From the NCBI GenBank assembly GCA_964567045.1, contig CAZMLE010000005.1:1-64000 (forward strand): a stretch of DNA of 64,000 bases, read 5' to 3'. The notes beneath the pieces were generated by a model, which was given only the letters and a program-made list of their open reading frames with translations, did no database searches and was not told the origin of the DNA. Numbering within the stretch: the first letter of the stretch is position 1; every line of letters starts with the position of its first letter. The DNA comes from JAFNGF01 sp964567045. GTDB lineage: Bacteria; Planctomycetota; Phycisphaerae; Sedimentisphaerales; Anaerobacaceae. This document shows positions 9,147 through 17,475 of the stretch, piece after piece. A program made the translations under genes and the position numbers.

Positions 9147-10506
9147 CGTCTGGGCGATTGCTAAGAATACTATAAGGCAGGCGTTGCGGCTGAAAATTGC
9201 CGCAGCTTTTGTAATCTTGCTTGTCGTTCTGCTGCCCATTATGGGTTTTTCGGTGACGGGCGACGGCACTTTGAAAGGCCGACTGCAAACCTTTGTAAGC
9301 TACGGCCTATCGCTGAGCAGCATTTTGCTGTGTCTATTGACAATATTAGTTTCGGTGTACTCTCTTACCAGCGATATAGAGCAGAAACAGGTCTACACGG
9401 TGATCACCAAGCCCATTCGCCGCTGGCAGTTACTTTTCGGCAAACTGCTCGGCGTAATAGTGCTCGACGTGGCCTTGCTCACTCTGTTCTCGCTGGTAAT
9501 ATACGCGATTACGTTATACATACCCAGATATTTCAGCGCAGACGAATTTGAGCTTGCTCAGGCAGAAAACGAGTTCTACACGGCACGGGCAACCCTGAGC
9601 CCTCCTGAAATAGACGTCACGAAGGAGGTCAAAGAGACTTACGACAAGCTTGCCCAAAGCGGCCAACTGCCGGAAGGTATGTCGCGCAAACAGATTTTTG
9701 CGGAGCTTACCAGCGTTAAGAAACTTGAGAAACGGGCTATCGGCGTCGGCCGCGAGCTGGTCTGGGAGTTCAATAACGTCAAGCCTCTCGACCCGAATGC
9801 GAGTCTGTTTATAAGGTTTAAGTACGACGTGGCCGTGAATCCACCTGATTCGCAGGTTTATAGTCAGTGGTTCGCAGGCGACTACCGGCAGATCAAGTAT
9901 GGCACTGAGCCGAAAACACCCATATACCGAACAGGGGTGCGCAAAGATCCCGTTCGGACGTTCCGGGAGATAGAGTTCTTAGCAGACGCGGTAGCAGAGG
10001 ACGGCTACCTGGCCGTGGGCTTCTTCAATGTCCCCTTGAACGATACAGTGGTAATCTTCCCTCTGGAAGACGGTCTGGAGGTGCTTTACAAAGCCGACAC
10101 ATTCACCGGCAATTTTCTAAGGGCCGTTCTTCTTATCTTGTTTCGCCTGATTTTCCTGGCATGTTTAGGCATATTGGCCGCGACTTTCCTTTCGTTTCCA
10201 GTGGGCATATTGTTTTGTCTGGTGATCTTCTTTACCGCAACATTCAGCGGCTTCGTGCTGGAATCCCTCGATTTTCTGGGTGAGAACGTGGCGGGCGTCT
10301 ATTCTTATACCGTCAGGCCGCTGATACAACTGCTGCCGCAGTTTGACAAGTTCAATCCCACAAAGTATTTGATTCCTGGACGGCTGCTTAGCTGGTCTTT
10401 GCTTGTCAAGGTTGCGGCAGTTATGGTCGCGGTAAAAGCCCTTTTACTGATGTTGCTTTCTTTGCTTATTTTCAGTTTCAAAGAAATTGCGAAAATAACC
10501 ATTTAG
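9139..10506 (+). CDS. ABC-2 type transporter permease with large extracytoplasmic loop
   Basis: A 455-residue membrane protein. It has hydrophobic segments at about residues 20-38, 58-80, 110-135 and four more after about 330. Between about 140 and 325 is a long soluble region, probably outside the membrane. The N-terminus (MRSVWAIAKNTIRQALRLK) and the turn EQKQVYTVITKPIRRWQLLFGK mark the ABC-2 family. ATG 9139 fits an AGGGGA ribosome site at about 9126; GTG 9136 would add one residue. It overlaps the ATPase gene, so the two are partners. The stop TAG at 10504-10506 lies just before a hairpin pair. Confidence 0.83.
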   Translation: MRSVWAIAKNTIRQALRLKIAAAFVILLVVLLPIMGFSVTGDGTLKGRLQTFVSYGLSLSSILLCLLTILVSVYSLTSDIEQKQVYTVITKPIRRWQLLFGKLLGVIVLDVALLTLFSLVIYAITLYIPRYFSADEFELAQAENEFYTARATLSPPEIDVTKEVKETYDKLAQSGQLPEGMSRKQIFAELTSVKKLEKRAIGVGRELVWEFNNVKPLDPNASLFIRFKYDVAVNPPDSQVYSQWFAGDYRQIKYGTEPKTPIYRTGVRKDPVRTFREIEFLADAVAEDGYLAVGFFNVPLNDTVVIFPLEDGLEVLYKADTFTGNFLRAVLLILFRLIFLACLGILAATFLSFPVGILFCLVIFFTATFSGFVLESLDFLGENVAGVYSYTVRPLIQLLPQFDKFNPTKYLIPGRLLSWSLLVKVAAVMVAVKALLLMLLSLLIFSFKEIAKITI

Positions 10507-10511
10507 ACGGA

Positions 10512-10566
10512 CCCCGCGTAAAACGCGGGGCTAATTATTTAGCCTGCGGTATAACCTTCGGCTAAA
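10512..10566. repeat. Two adjacent hairpin elements of the TTTAGCC/GGCTAA family
   Basis: The first (10512-10536) is CCCCGCG, loop TAAAA, CGCGGGG, then CTAATTA. The second (10538-10566) has TTTAGCC and GGCTAAA as 7-bp terminal inverted repeats around an interior starting TGCGG. They fill the short gap between two plus-strand genes and could also act as a terminator or mRNA 3'-end structure. Confidence 0.6.
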
Positions 10567-10576
10567 GAATTCTGGC

Positions 10577-12376
10577 ATGCGTTGGCGTGACATAATAATT
10601 TGCTTTATCTGTGTTGTTCTTGCAGCCGGCTTGCTTGTTACCGCCGGTATGCGCCTGGACTACATAAATTCCCAGCGAGAGAAGATGAAGCTGATTATTA
10701 ATAAGCCTCTGGAAAACGCCCCGCCATCGCTGGCCTTTGCGACCGTAGCTATGGGTGCTTTTCGCGGCCTGGTGGTGGACATTCTGTGGATACGGGCGGA
10801 TAAGCTAAAAGAGCAGGGGCAATTCTTTGACGCCAAGCAGCTTGCCGAATGGATAACGACCTTGCAGCCGCGTTTCGCATCGGTGTGGGAGTTTCACGCC
10901 TGGAATATGGCGTACAACATCTCTGTGGCCATACCGGCCACCCAGCCGGACCAGCGTTGGCGCTGGGTCAAAAACGGCTACGAGCTGCTGCGAGATCAAG
11001 GTATTCCGCTCAATCCCAAGTCGCTGCAACTATACCGCGAGCTTGCGCGGATATTCCAGCACAAAATCGGCAGCGTATCGGATGACGCACACAAGTATTA
11101 CAAGCTGCAATTAGCTCTGGCTATGGAGCCGCTGCTCCGCTCGGAGGATAATCAGCTCGACTGGCAGGATGACCGCTATTTTGAATCTCTCGCAGCAGCA
11201 CCTGTAAAGTTGCAGGAGATTGCTCAGGATCCGAACGTCGGCGAGGTGATCAGCGCTCTGAAGTCCGCCGATGATGCATTTGCCAACGATAAAGAGCTCG
11301 TCAACAATTATCTATCGTTAAGGCAGAACGCCGGCAGATTTAAGCCGGCAGCTTTTCAGATCATAGAGCATTTCAGAGGCACACCGGCGCTGAAGAAGTT
11401 CGATATATTCGCCAAGGCTTATCAGTTGCGAAATACCTGGAAGCTCGACCCGGCTGTGGTACAGCAGTTGAATAAAACCTTCGGTCCTACCGACTTCGAT
11501 GACCCAAACAAACACTCTGCTCTGGACTGGCGCCACCCGGATAGTCACGCAATTTACTGGGCTGTCACGGGACTGCGAGAAGTCAGCAAAGACAAGGACC
11601 GCCAGATCAATATAACCGAAACAAACACCGACCGCAGCGTCGGGCACAGCTTGCAGAACCTGTTTCGCTACGGGAAAATATTCATTTACGACGTGCCTGT
11701 CGAAGTGCAGAAAGACGCTTCCTCGCCGCCGGAGCGAAAAACGGCAAAAGAGATATATTATCGGCCGGATTTACGGATGTTTGACTCATATCATCAGGCA
11801 TTACAGGCGGTTCTTGAAAAATACAAAGGCGTTGAGGACGAGGGCACGTACAAATCACTTCAGGACGGCTACCGCAACATGCTCAAAAACGCTGTCCTTT
11901 TGTTCTATCAGGCAGGCCACCAGCAGCAGGCGCTAAAAATCTACAACGAGCTGCGCAAACGCTATCCGCGAGACGAGTTCAAAGTCCCGCTGGTCGAGTT
12001 CGCCAGGAATCGTCTGCGCGAGGAGCTCGAGAGCATAGGCATTTTCGACGCACAGGAGCAGATAGCTGCAATTCTTCGAGAAAGCTACTTTAGATTCGCA
12101 ATGCGCGACGATGATGAAGCATTCGGCAGAGAGAAACTGGCCAAAGAAGTGTGGGACATCTATCAGTCAAAGTACCCAGATGAACAGCGGATTGACCTGC
12201 CCGATTTCAAGTTACTGAGGTACTTTGCGCTGGTTGATTTCTTTGAAGACCCGCTATATCCGCCCAACCTCAAGCTGAACTTGCTTGGACGGATAGAGAT
12301 AGAAAGGCCGCAGCTCCACAAGCAGTTGCAGCAGCAAGAAGAGCAGCTTAAAAAAGAGCTCGAAAAATCGCAATGA
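10577..12376 (+). CDS. Membrane-anchored protein of unknown function, TPR-like
   Basis: A 599-residue protein with one N-terminal membrane helix (about residues 5-26); the rest is soluble and mostly helical. A conserved-looking block (FATVAMGAFRGLVVDILWIRADKL) follows the helix. Later blocks such as FYQAGHQQQALKIYNELRKRYP look like TPR helices, and the C-terminus is a Gln/Glu/Lys-rich coiled segment. I know of similar proteins in planctomycetes beside ABC exporters, but no function is established. Its position after the ABC pair suggests it acts with the exporter, for example as a periplasmic scaffold; this is inference. Confidence 0.65.
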   Translation: MRWRDIIICFICVVLAAGLLVTAGMRLDYINSQREKMKLIINKPLENAPPSLAFATVAMGAFRGLVVDILWIRADKLKEQGQFFDAKQLAEWITTLQPRFASVWEFHAWNMAYNISVAIPATQPDQRWRWVKNGYELLRDQGIPLNPKSLQLYRELARIFQHKIGSVSDDAHKYYKLQLALAMEPLLRSEDNQLDWQDDRYFESLAAAPVKLQEIAQDPNVGEVISALKSADDAFANDKELVNNYLSLRQNAGRFKPAAFQIIEHFRGTPALKKFDIFAKAYQLRNTWKLDPAVVQQLNKTFGPTDFDDPNKHSALDWRHPDSHAIYWAVTGLREVSKDKDRQINITETNTDRSVGHSLQNLFRYGKIFIYDVPVEVQKDASSPPERKTAKEIYYRPDLRMFDSYHQALQAVLEKYKGVEDEGTYKSLQDGYRNMLKNAVLLFYQAGHQQQALKIYNELRKRYPRDEFKVPLVEFARNRLREELESIGIFDAQEQIAAILRESYFRFAMRDDDEAFGREKLAKEVWDIYQSKYPDEQRIDLPDFKLLRYFALVDFFEDPLYPPNLKLNLLGRIEIERPQLHKQLQQQEEQLKKELEKSQ

Positions 12377-12380
12377 CCAC

Positions 12381-14522
12381 ATGCCCGGCGCGAGTATGCA
12401 CAACATACCTTCGCATCAACTAACACCCTCACAAAGAAAAGCTGTTTCTCATAAGGAAGGGCCTTTACTGGTTGTGGCCGGCCCTGGAAGCGGCAAGACG
12501 CGGGTAATCACATACCGAATTGCGGCTCTTATCGATTCAGGCATCAAGCCATACAATATTTGTGCGATAACTTTCACCAATAAAGCTGCCGATGAGATGC
12601 GCCAAAGAGCAGTTGCTCTGGGTGCGTCCGGCGGCGCTCACATCAGCACCTTCCACTCTTTGTGCGTTAGAATCCTTCGCCAGTATGCCGATAAGGCGGA
12701 CATAAAGCCGAGGTTCAGCGTGTATGACGAGTCGGACCAGAGTAAGTGCATCAAACAGGCGGTCAAAGACTGCGAACTCGATGCCACAAATTTTTCGCCC
12801 GCCCGAATCCTCGAATATATCTCCAAGCTAAAAAACAACCTTATGGACGTGGATTTTTTTAAGGGTCAGGCGGACGATTTTTGGACCAAAACAGTGGCGA
12901 AAGTATACGCCCGCTATCAGTCTATTTTGTCTGAGCATAACGCGCTGGATTTTGACGACCTATTGATGAAGACTGCTTTTCTGCTGGAAGGCTGGCCCGA
13001 AGTTTGTGCTGAGCTTTCTGACCGTTTCAAATTCCTGCTTATCGACGAGTATCAGGACACAAATCACGCCCAGTACCGGATCGCCAAAGCCCTTGTCTCG
13101 CGGCACAATAATATCTGCGCAACCGGCGATCCGGACCAGTCGATCTACCGCTGGCGTGGTGCCGACATCCGAAATATATTGGCGTTTGAAAAGGATTGGC
13201 CCGATGCCACTGTCGTCAAACTGGAGGAAAATTTTCGCAGTAGTCCTAATATTCTCGAAGTCGCAGACAGTCTTATTGCTTTTAACCAGAATCGAAAGGA
13301 GAAAAAGCTCATTCCTACAAGGCCCCAGGCCCAGGATGTCTGCGTAACAGCCTTTGAGGATGAGCACGAGGAAGCGTTGGCTGTTGCCCGGCAGATAAAA
13401 AACCTGGCTGAGCAGGGTGCATCTCTGAAAGACATCGCTGTGTTCTACCGCGTCAATGCTATGAGCAGGGTGATCGAGGAAGCGTTTTTCCAGAACAAAA
13501 TACCATATCAGATTGTCCGCGGCGTCGAGTTTTACAATAGAAAGGAAATTCGCGACCTGCTTGCCTACTTGAAGGTTATTGCCAACCCTGATGACGAGAT
13601 CTCGCTGCTGCGTATAATCAATACACCCGCACGCGGCATAGGAAAAACCACCATCGACAGGATTCGCTTCTACGCCGGCCGGAATAACATCGGTTTGGTC
13701 GAGGCCCTGAAGAGTGCCGAGCATATCGAGGCTCTGCCGAAAGCGGCACAGGCCAAGCTTACTGCTTTTGTCAATATGCTGGCAAGGTTCAGAAAAAATA
13801 TTGCCGGCAAAGTTGCGTCGCTCGCTGATCGCGTTTTTGTCGAATCCGGACTGGAAGAATCGCTCCGAGCAGCCGGGCCCGATGGCGAAAACGCTATCGA
13901 AAATGTCAATGAGCTGATAAGTGCGGCAGCTCAATACGACCAGCAGGCCGAAGAGCCGTCACTAATCGACTATCTTCAGCAGATATCTCTGTTCAGCGAT
14001 GTTGACAGTTACGATGCGTCCAGCGACCGCGTCGCCTTGATGACTTTGCACGCCGCCAAGGGCCTGGAATTTGAAAACGTCTTTATCATCGGCCTTGAGG
14101 ATGGCTTGCTGCCACATGAAAGAACAAGAAAATCACCTACCGGCGACCAGGAGGATTTGGAAGAGGAGCGAAGACTCTTTTTTGTGGGCATAACCCGTGC
14201 TAAAGTCGGCTTGCACATAAGCCACGCCCGATACAGGACTGTGCGGGGACAGATGCTGCGAACGATACCGTCGCAGTTTCTAAGCGAATCGGGCTGCGAT
14301 TATGCTGAAGCCGATAATGTCATTCCCGCGCAGGCGGGAATCCAGTGTATGACCCAGGACTTTGCTCCGGGTCAGTTGGTTCGGCACAAATCGTTCGGCG
14401 TAGGCAGGGTCAAAAAATTTGCCGACATGGGCGAAAACAGTGTTGTGGTCGTCGAGTTTAATTCTGGACAGATAAAATCACTGATGGTAAAATACGCCGG
14501 CCTTGTGAAGATAAATATTTAG
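12381..14522 (+). CDS. pcrA: UvrD/PcrA-type superfamily 1 DNA helicase
   Basis: A 713-residue 3'-5' helicase. It has motif Q/I (LTPSQRKAV and GPGSGKTR near residue 34), motif Ia (TFTNKAADEM), motif II (LLIDEYQDTN), motif III (GDPDQSIYRWRGA), motif IV (ENFRSS), motif V (TLHAAKGLEFENVFIIGLEDGLLPH) and motif VI (EEERRLFFVGITRAK). Length and C-terminal tail match PcrA/UvrD, used in nucleotide excision repair and clearing stalled replication. The start could be 12381 or the ATG at 12396; neither has a strong ribosome site. Residues 647-655 (VIPAQAGIQ) come from a palindromic repeat inserted in frame. The TAG stop lies inside another hairpin element. Confidence 0.92.
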   Translation: MPGASMHNIPSHQLTPSQRKAVSHKEGPLLVVAGPGSGKTRVITYRIAALIDSGIKPYNICAITFTNKAADEMRQRAVALGASGGAHISTFHSLCVRILRQYADKADIKPRFSVYDESDQSKCIKQAVKDCELDATNFSPARILEYISKLKNNLMDVDFFKGQADDFWTKTVAKVYARYQSILSEHNALDFDDLLMKTAFLLEGWPEVCAELSDRFKFLLIDEYQDTNHAQYRIAKALVSRHNNICATGDPDQSIYRWRGADIRNILAFEKDWPDATVVKLEENFRSSPNILEVADSLIAFNQNRKEKKLIPTRPQAQDVCVTAFEDEHEEALAVARQIKNLAEQGASLKDIAVFYRVNAMSRVIEEAFFQNKIPYQIVRGVEFYNRKEIRDLLAYLKVIANPDDEISLLRIINTPARGIGKTTIDRIRFYAGRNNIGLVEALKSAEHIEALPKAAQAKLTAFVNMLARFRKNIAGKVASLADRVFVESGLEESLRAAGPDGENAIENVNELISAAAQYDQQAEEPSLIDYLQQISLFSDVDSYDASSDRVALMTLHAAKGLEFENVFIIGLEDGLLPHERTRKSPTGDQEDLEEERRLFFVGITRAKVGLHISHARYRTVRGQMLRTIPSQFLSESGCDYAEADNVIPAQAGIQCMTQDFAPGQLVRHKSFGVGRVKKFADMGENSVVVVEFNSGQIKSLMVKYAGLVKINI
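14319..14345. repeat. Palindromic repeat in frame in the helicase gene
   Basis: GTCATTCCCGC, GC-rich centre, GCGGGAATCC: a 9-bp stem (ATTCCCGCG region with its complement) encoding VIPAQAGIQ. This peptide is a familiar product of a dispersed palindrome found in many bacterial genomes. It sits in the linker between helicase motif VI and the C-terminal domain, where an insertion is tolerable. Confidence 0.65.
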
Positions 14523-14541
14523 CCTGCAGTTTTACCGCAGG
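14518..14541. repeat. TTTAGCC hairpin element overlapping the helicase stop codon
   Basis: TTTAGCCTGC at 14518-14527 and GCAGG ending at 14541 form a stem with one mismatch and a small T-rich loop. The TAG stop of the helicase gene (14520-14522) is part of the TTTAGCC edge. Confidence 0.55.
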
Positions 14542-14579
14542 TTTGGAGCCTGACGAAAAACCGAAGAAGGGAGCTTGAG

Positions 14580-16031
14580 ATGGAAAATGGGATGAATCGA
14601 CGAGAATTTCTGCAAATGACAGCGGCTGGAAGTGCGGCAAGCCTTGTTGGCGCAAACATCTTGGCAGCGGGAGCCAATCCAAAAGCGTCAAGGCTGGTAA
14701 GTCCGGGCTGCAGAAGAACAAAAGTTAAGGTTGCCAGGCTGTATATGGGGCTGCCCAGCAACCCTCACTGGCCTAAGCCCAGCCTGAATCTGGCAGAGGA
14801 AATCCGGTTTTATGGCTCGGAGTTCGCAAAGCTAAAAGAGCAACTATCCGATGTGGAATTTGTGCCGGACCAAGTGGTTACCTCGCCCCAGCAGGTAAGT
14901 CAGCTAAAAGACAAGCTGCAAGATGTTGACGGCATTTTAGCAATCCACCTGACGATAGGAATAGGCTCAATCCTCAACGAAATCCTCAGCGTGGGTAAGC
15001 CTACGGTTGTCTTCGCGGTGCCGTATTCCGGACATGAATGGGCTGGATTTGGCGCTATGCAGAAGCAGCAACTGGGGGCAAAAATGGAGTGCATGCTCAC
15101 CACCGACTATAAGCAATTGGCAGTTGCCGTCAGGCCTTTCCGGGCGATTCACCATTTGCGGGAGGCCAAGATTCTTGACGTCACAACCAGGTCTTTTGCC
15201 AAGTACGCCGAGAGCATGAAAGAAAAATTCGGAACCGAGATTAAGCAGGTCGAGCTTGAGCGAGTCGTGAACGCGTATAATGCCGTCGATGACGCTGAGG
15301 CAAGCAGAGAGACCCAGCGGTGGCTCAAAGAAGCAGCCCAGGTTGTAGAACCCTCCAAGCAAGACATATTTAAGTCCTGCAAACTGGCGCTGGCCTTTGA
15401 GAGATTGCTGGACGAAGAGGATGCCACCGTAATGACGGTCGATTGCTACGGCACAATGTGGGATAAAACGATAAAACTTCCTGCCTATCCGTGTGTTGGC
15501 TTTACCAGACTTAATGACATGGGGTTGGGTGGCATCTGCGAATCAGATTTGCAGTCTGCTATGACTCATATCATATTCCAGGGCCTGGCAGGAAAGCCCG
15601 GTTTTATCAGCGACCCTACAGTTGACGAATCCAAAAATGCGATAATACTAGCTCACTGCCTGGGCTCGACAAAGATGGATGGTCCGGATGGGCCAGCCGC
15701 CCCGTATAAGATAAGAACGGTGATGGAGCGCCAGGAAGGCGTCGTGCCGCAGGTGGAGATGCGCGTCGGGCAAAAAGTCACCCAGGCCATACTGCTCGGC
15801 GCCGATTTTATCCCATATTTCACGGGCGAAATTATCGAGGCGCCGGTGTCACTTGCGGACGATAGAGGTTGCCGTACAAAGATTACCGTCAAAGTGGACG
15901 GCGATGTAAGGAAACTATGGAAGAACTGGGCGAACGGACTGCACCGGCAGACATGCTACGGGGACATCACACCGGAACTGACGACTTTCTGTCGATTTAA
16001 AGACATCAAAATGGTCAATGAGGCTCTATGA
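14580..16031 (+). CDS. Tat-exported protein related to L-fucose isomerases
   Basis: A 483-residue protein with a twin-arginine signal (MNRREFLQMTAAGSAASLVGA). The mature part has an N-terminal nucleotide-sugar-isomerase-like fold. Its C-terminal half carries LNDMGLGGICESDLQSAMT, an AHC-x-GS segment and PQVEMRVGQKVT, which resemble the L-fucose/L-arabinose isomerase C-terminal domain. Sugar isomerases are normally cytoplasmic, so export is odd and activity is uncertain. A paralog is encoded at 56393-57919. It has its own good ribosome site (GGGAGCTTGAG before ATG 14580) and is followed by a terminator hairpin. It heads a locus with a xylanase and a sulfatase, which suggests a role in polysaccharide use. 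Confidence 0.7.
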   Translation: MENGMNRREFLQMTAAGSAASLVGANILAAGANPKASRLVSPGCRRTKVKVARLYMGLPSNPHWPKPSLNLAEEIRFYGSEFAKLKEQLSDVEFVPDQVVTSPQQVSQLKDKLQDVDGILAIHLTIGIGSILNEILSVGKPTVVFAVPYSGHEWAGFGAMQKQQLGAKMECMLTTDYKQLAVAVRPFRAIHHLREAKILDVTTRSFAKYAESMKEKFGTEIKQVELERVVNAYNAVDDAEASRETQRWLKEAAQVVEPSKQDIFKSCKLALAFERLLDEEDATVMTVDCYGTMWDKTIKLPAYPCVGFTRLNDMGLGGICESDLQSAMTHIIFQGLAGKPGFISDPTVDESKNAIILAHCLGSTKMDGPDGPAAPYKIRTVMERQEGVVPQVEMRVGQKVTQAILLGADFIPYFTGEIIEAPVSLADDRGCRTKITVKVDGDVRKLWKNWANGLHRQTCYGDITPELTTFCRFKDIKMVNEAL

Positions 16032-16055
16032 ATTCAGTTGTCGCGGCTAAGCAAA

Positions 16056-16095
16056 GAAAGGCACAGCCAATAGCAGGTTGTGCCTTTCTATTATA
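16056..16095 (+). terminator. Rho-independent-like terminator
   Basis: GAAAGGCACA (16056-16065) pairs perfectly with TGTGCCTTTC (16079-16088), followed by TATTATAA. It lies between the isomerase-like gene and the xylanase gene, so these two may be separate transcripts. Confidence 0.6.
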
Positions 16096-16134
16096 AACGT
16101 CCGGAAGCGAAAAACCTAGTGAAGGGCAAATCCT

Positions 16135-17475
16135 ATGAATCGCAGAGATTTCCTCAAAGTAGCAGGCCTGGCCGCAGCGTGCTCAGCGACGGATGCGCGC
16201 TGGCTTGGCGCAAGGCAGCGCACCATTGACGTGTCGAAAGAGCAAATCCTTGACGAGGCTGACGCCCGCATTGAAAAGCACCGTAAAGGCGATGCAGTGC
16301 TGAGATTTACCGGCCCGGATGGACAACCGCTTAAAAGCGGTTCGACCGTAAAGATTTCGCAAACCCGGCACAAGTTCCTTTTCGGGTGCAATATATTCAA
16401 ATTGGGGCGTTGCAGGACGGCTGAGGATAATGCCGCCTATGAAAAGGAGTTTGCCGGCCTGCTCAACTATGCCACGCTGCCTTTTTATTGGTGGAATTAC
16501 GAGCGCCAGCGCGACAAGCCCGATGACGAGCGCACCGAAGAAATTGCCCGCTGGTGCAAGGCTCACGATGTGACGACTAAGGGACATCCCTTGGCGTGGA
16601 ACTGGGTCGAGCCAAACTGGCTGCCGGATGACCCCGAAGCGGCAATGCAAGCTCAGTTTGACCGAATCAGCCGTTGCGTCGGCTGGTTCAAAGACAATGT
16701 TGACATCTGGGACGTGGTTAATGAGGCAACGGACTATGACCGGCCTCAGTGCAAGGAGCGTGCGCCAAAGTTGACCGAGGCTATCCGTAAAATGGGCGTC
16801 GGTGCATACGTTCGCTCGGCATTCAAGGCAGCACGCCAGGCCAATCCCAAGGCCACGCTTGTTATCAACGACTATCGAACGGACCCTGCTTATGCCGAGA
16901 ATGTGATTTCGCAACTTGTCGGTGAGGACGGGCAGCCGCTTTACGATGTCATCGGCATCCAGTCACACATGCACGGCGGATGCTGGCCGGTTGAACGAAC
17001 CTGGCAGGTCTGTGATGCGTTCGCAAAATTCGGCAAGCCGTTACACTTCACCGAGACCACAATCGTCTCTGGGCCAAGAACGGCAGCCGGCTGGAATACC
17101 ACGCCGGAGGGCGAAAAGCGCCAAGCGGAGGAGGTTGCTCAGTTTTACCGTGTCCTTTTCTCCCATCCCGCGGTCGAGGCAGTTACCTGGTGGGACTTCA
17201 CAGACCAAGACGCCTGGCAGAGAGCACCGGCCGGCCTCGTGCGGGCAGACATGATGCCCAAGCCAGCTTACCAAGAGCTGCAACGCTTAGTCAAAGCGGC
17301 GTGGTGGACGCAAACCGAGGCAGAAGCGGCTGGAGCAGGGGAGGTACGCTTCCGCGGTTTCTTCGGGCGCTACAACGTGAGCGCACGAATCGGCGATCGC
17401 GAATTAACCGGCAGTTTCAGCTTTGACCGGAGCGCCAAAGAAGCAATCGAGGTTCAACTAAGGCAGAAATTATGA
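16135..17475 (+). CDS. Glycoside hydrolase family 10 endo-1,4-beta-xylanase, Tat-exported
   Basis: A 446-residue enzyme with a Tat signal (MNRRDFLKVAGLAAACSA). Residues about 35-90 form a small beta domain common before planctomycete GH10 modules. The GH10 barrel follows. The His of KGHPLAWN is at about 151, the acid/base Glu197 is in WDVVNEA, and the nucleophile Glu307 is in LHFTETT; both catalytic residues are present. The last ~70 residues are a beta-rich tail. It should cleave xylan outside the cytoplasm. Its stop overlaps the sulfatase start by 4 bases, so the pair is likely co-translated; a xylan-like sulfated polysaccharide is a possible target, by inference. Confidence 0.9.
   Translation: MNRRDFLKVAGLAAACSATDARWLGARQRTIDVSKEQILDEADARIEKHRKGDAVLRFTGPDGQPLKSGSTVKISQTRHKFLFGCNIFKLGRCRTAEDNAAYEKEFAGLLNYATLPFYWWNYERQRDKPDDERTEEIARWCKAHDVTTKGHPLAWNWVEPNWLPDDPEAAMQAQFDRISRCVGWFKDNVDIWDVVNEATDYDRPQCKERAPKLTEAIRKMGVGAYVRSAFKAARQANPKATLVINDYRTDPAYAENVISQLVGEDGQPLYDVIGIQSHMHGGCWPVERTWQVCDAFAKFGKPLHFTETTIVSGPRTAAGWNTTPEGEKRQAEEVAQFYRVLFSHPAVEAVTWWDFTDQDAWQRAPAGLVRADMMPKPAYQELQRLVKAAWWTQTEAEAAGAGEVRFRGFFGRYNVSARIGDRELTGSFSFDRSAKEAIEVQLRQKL

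Noticed and set aside
12960..13934. 324-codon minus-strand frame opposite the helicase
   Set aside because: All helicase motifs are on the plus strand; the antisense translation shows no domain.
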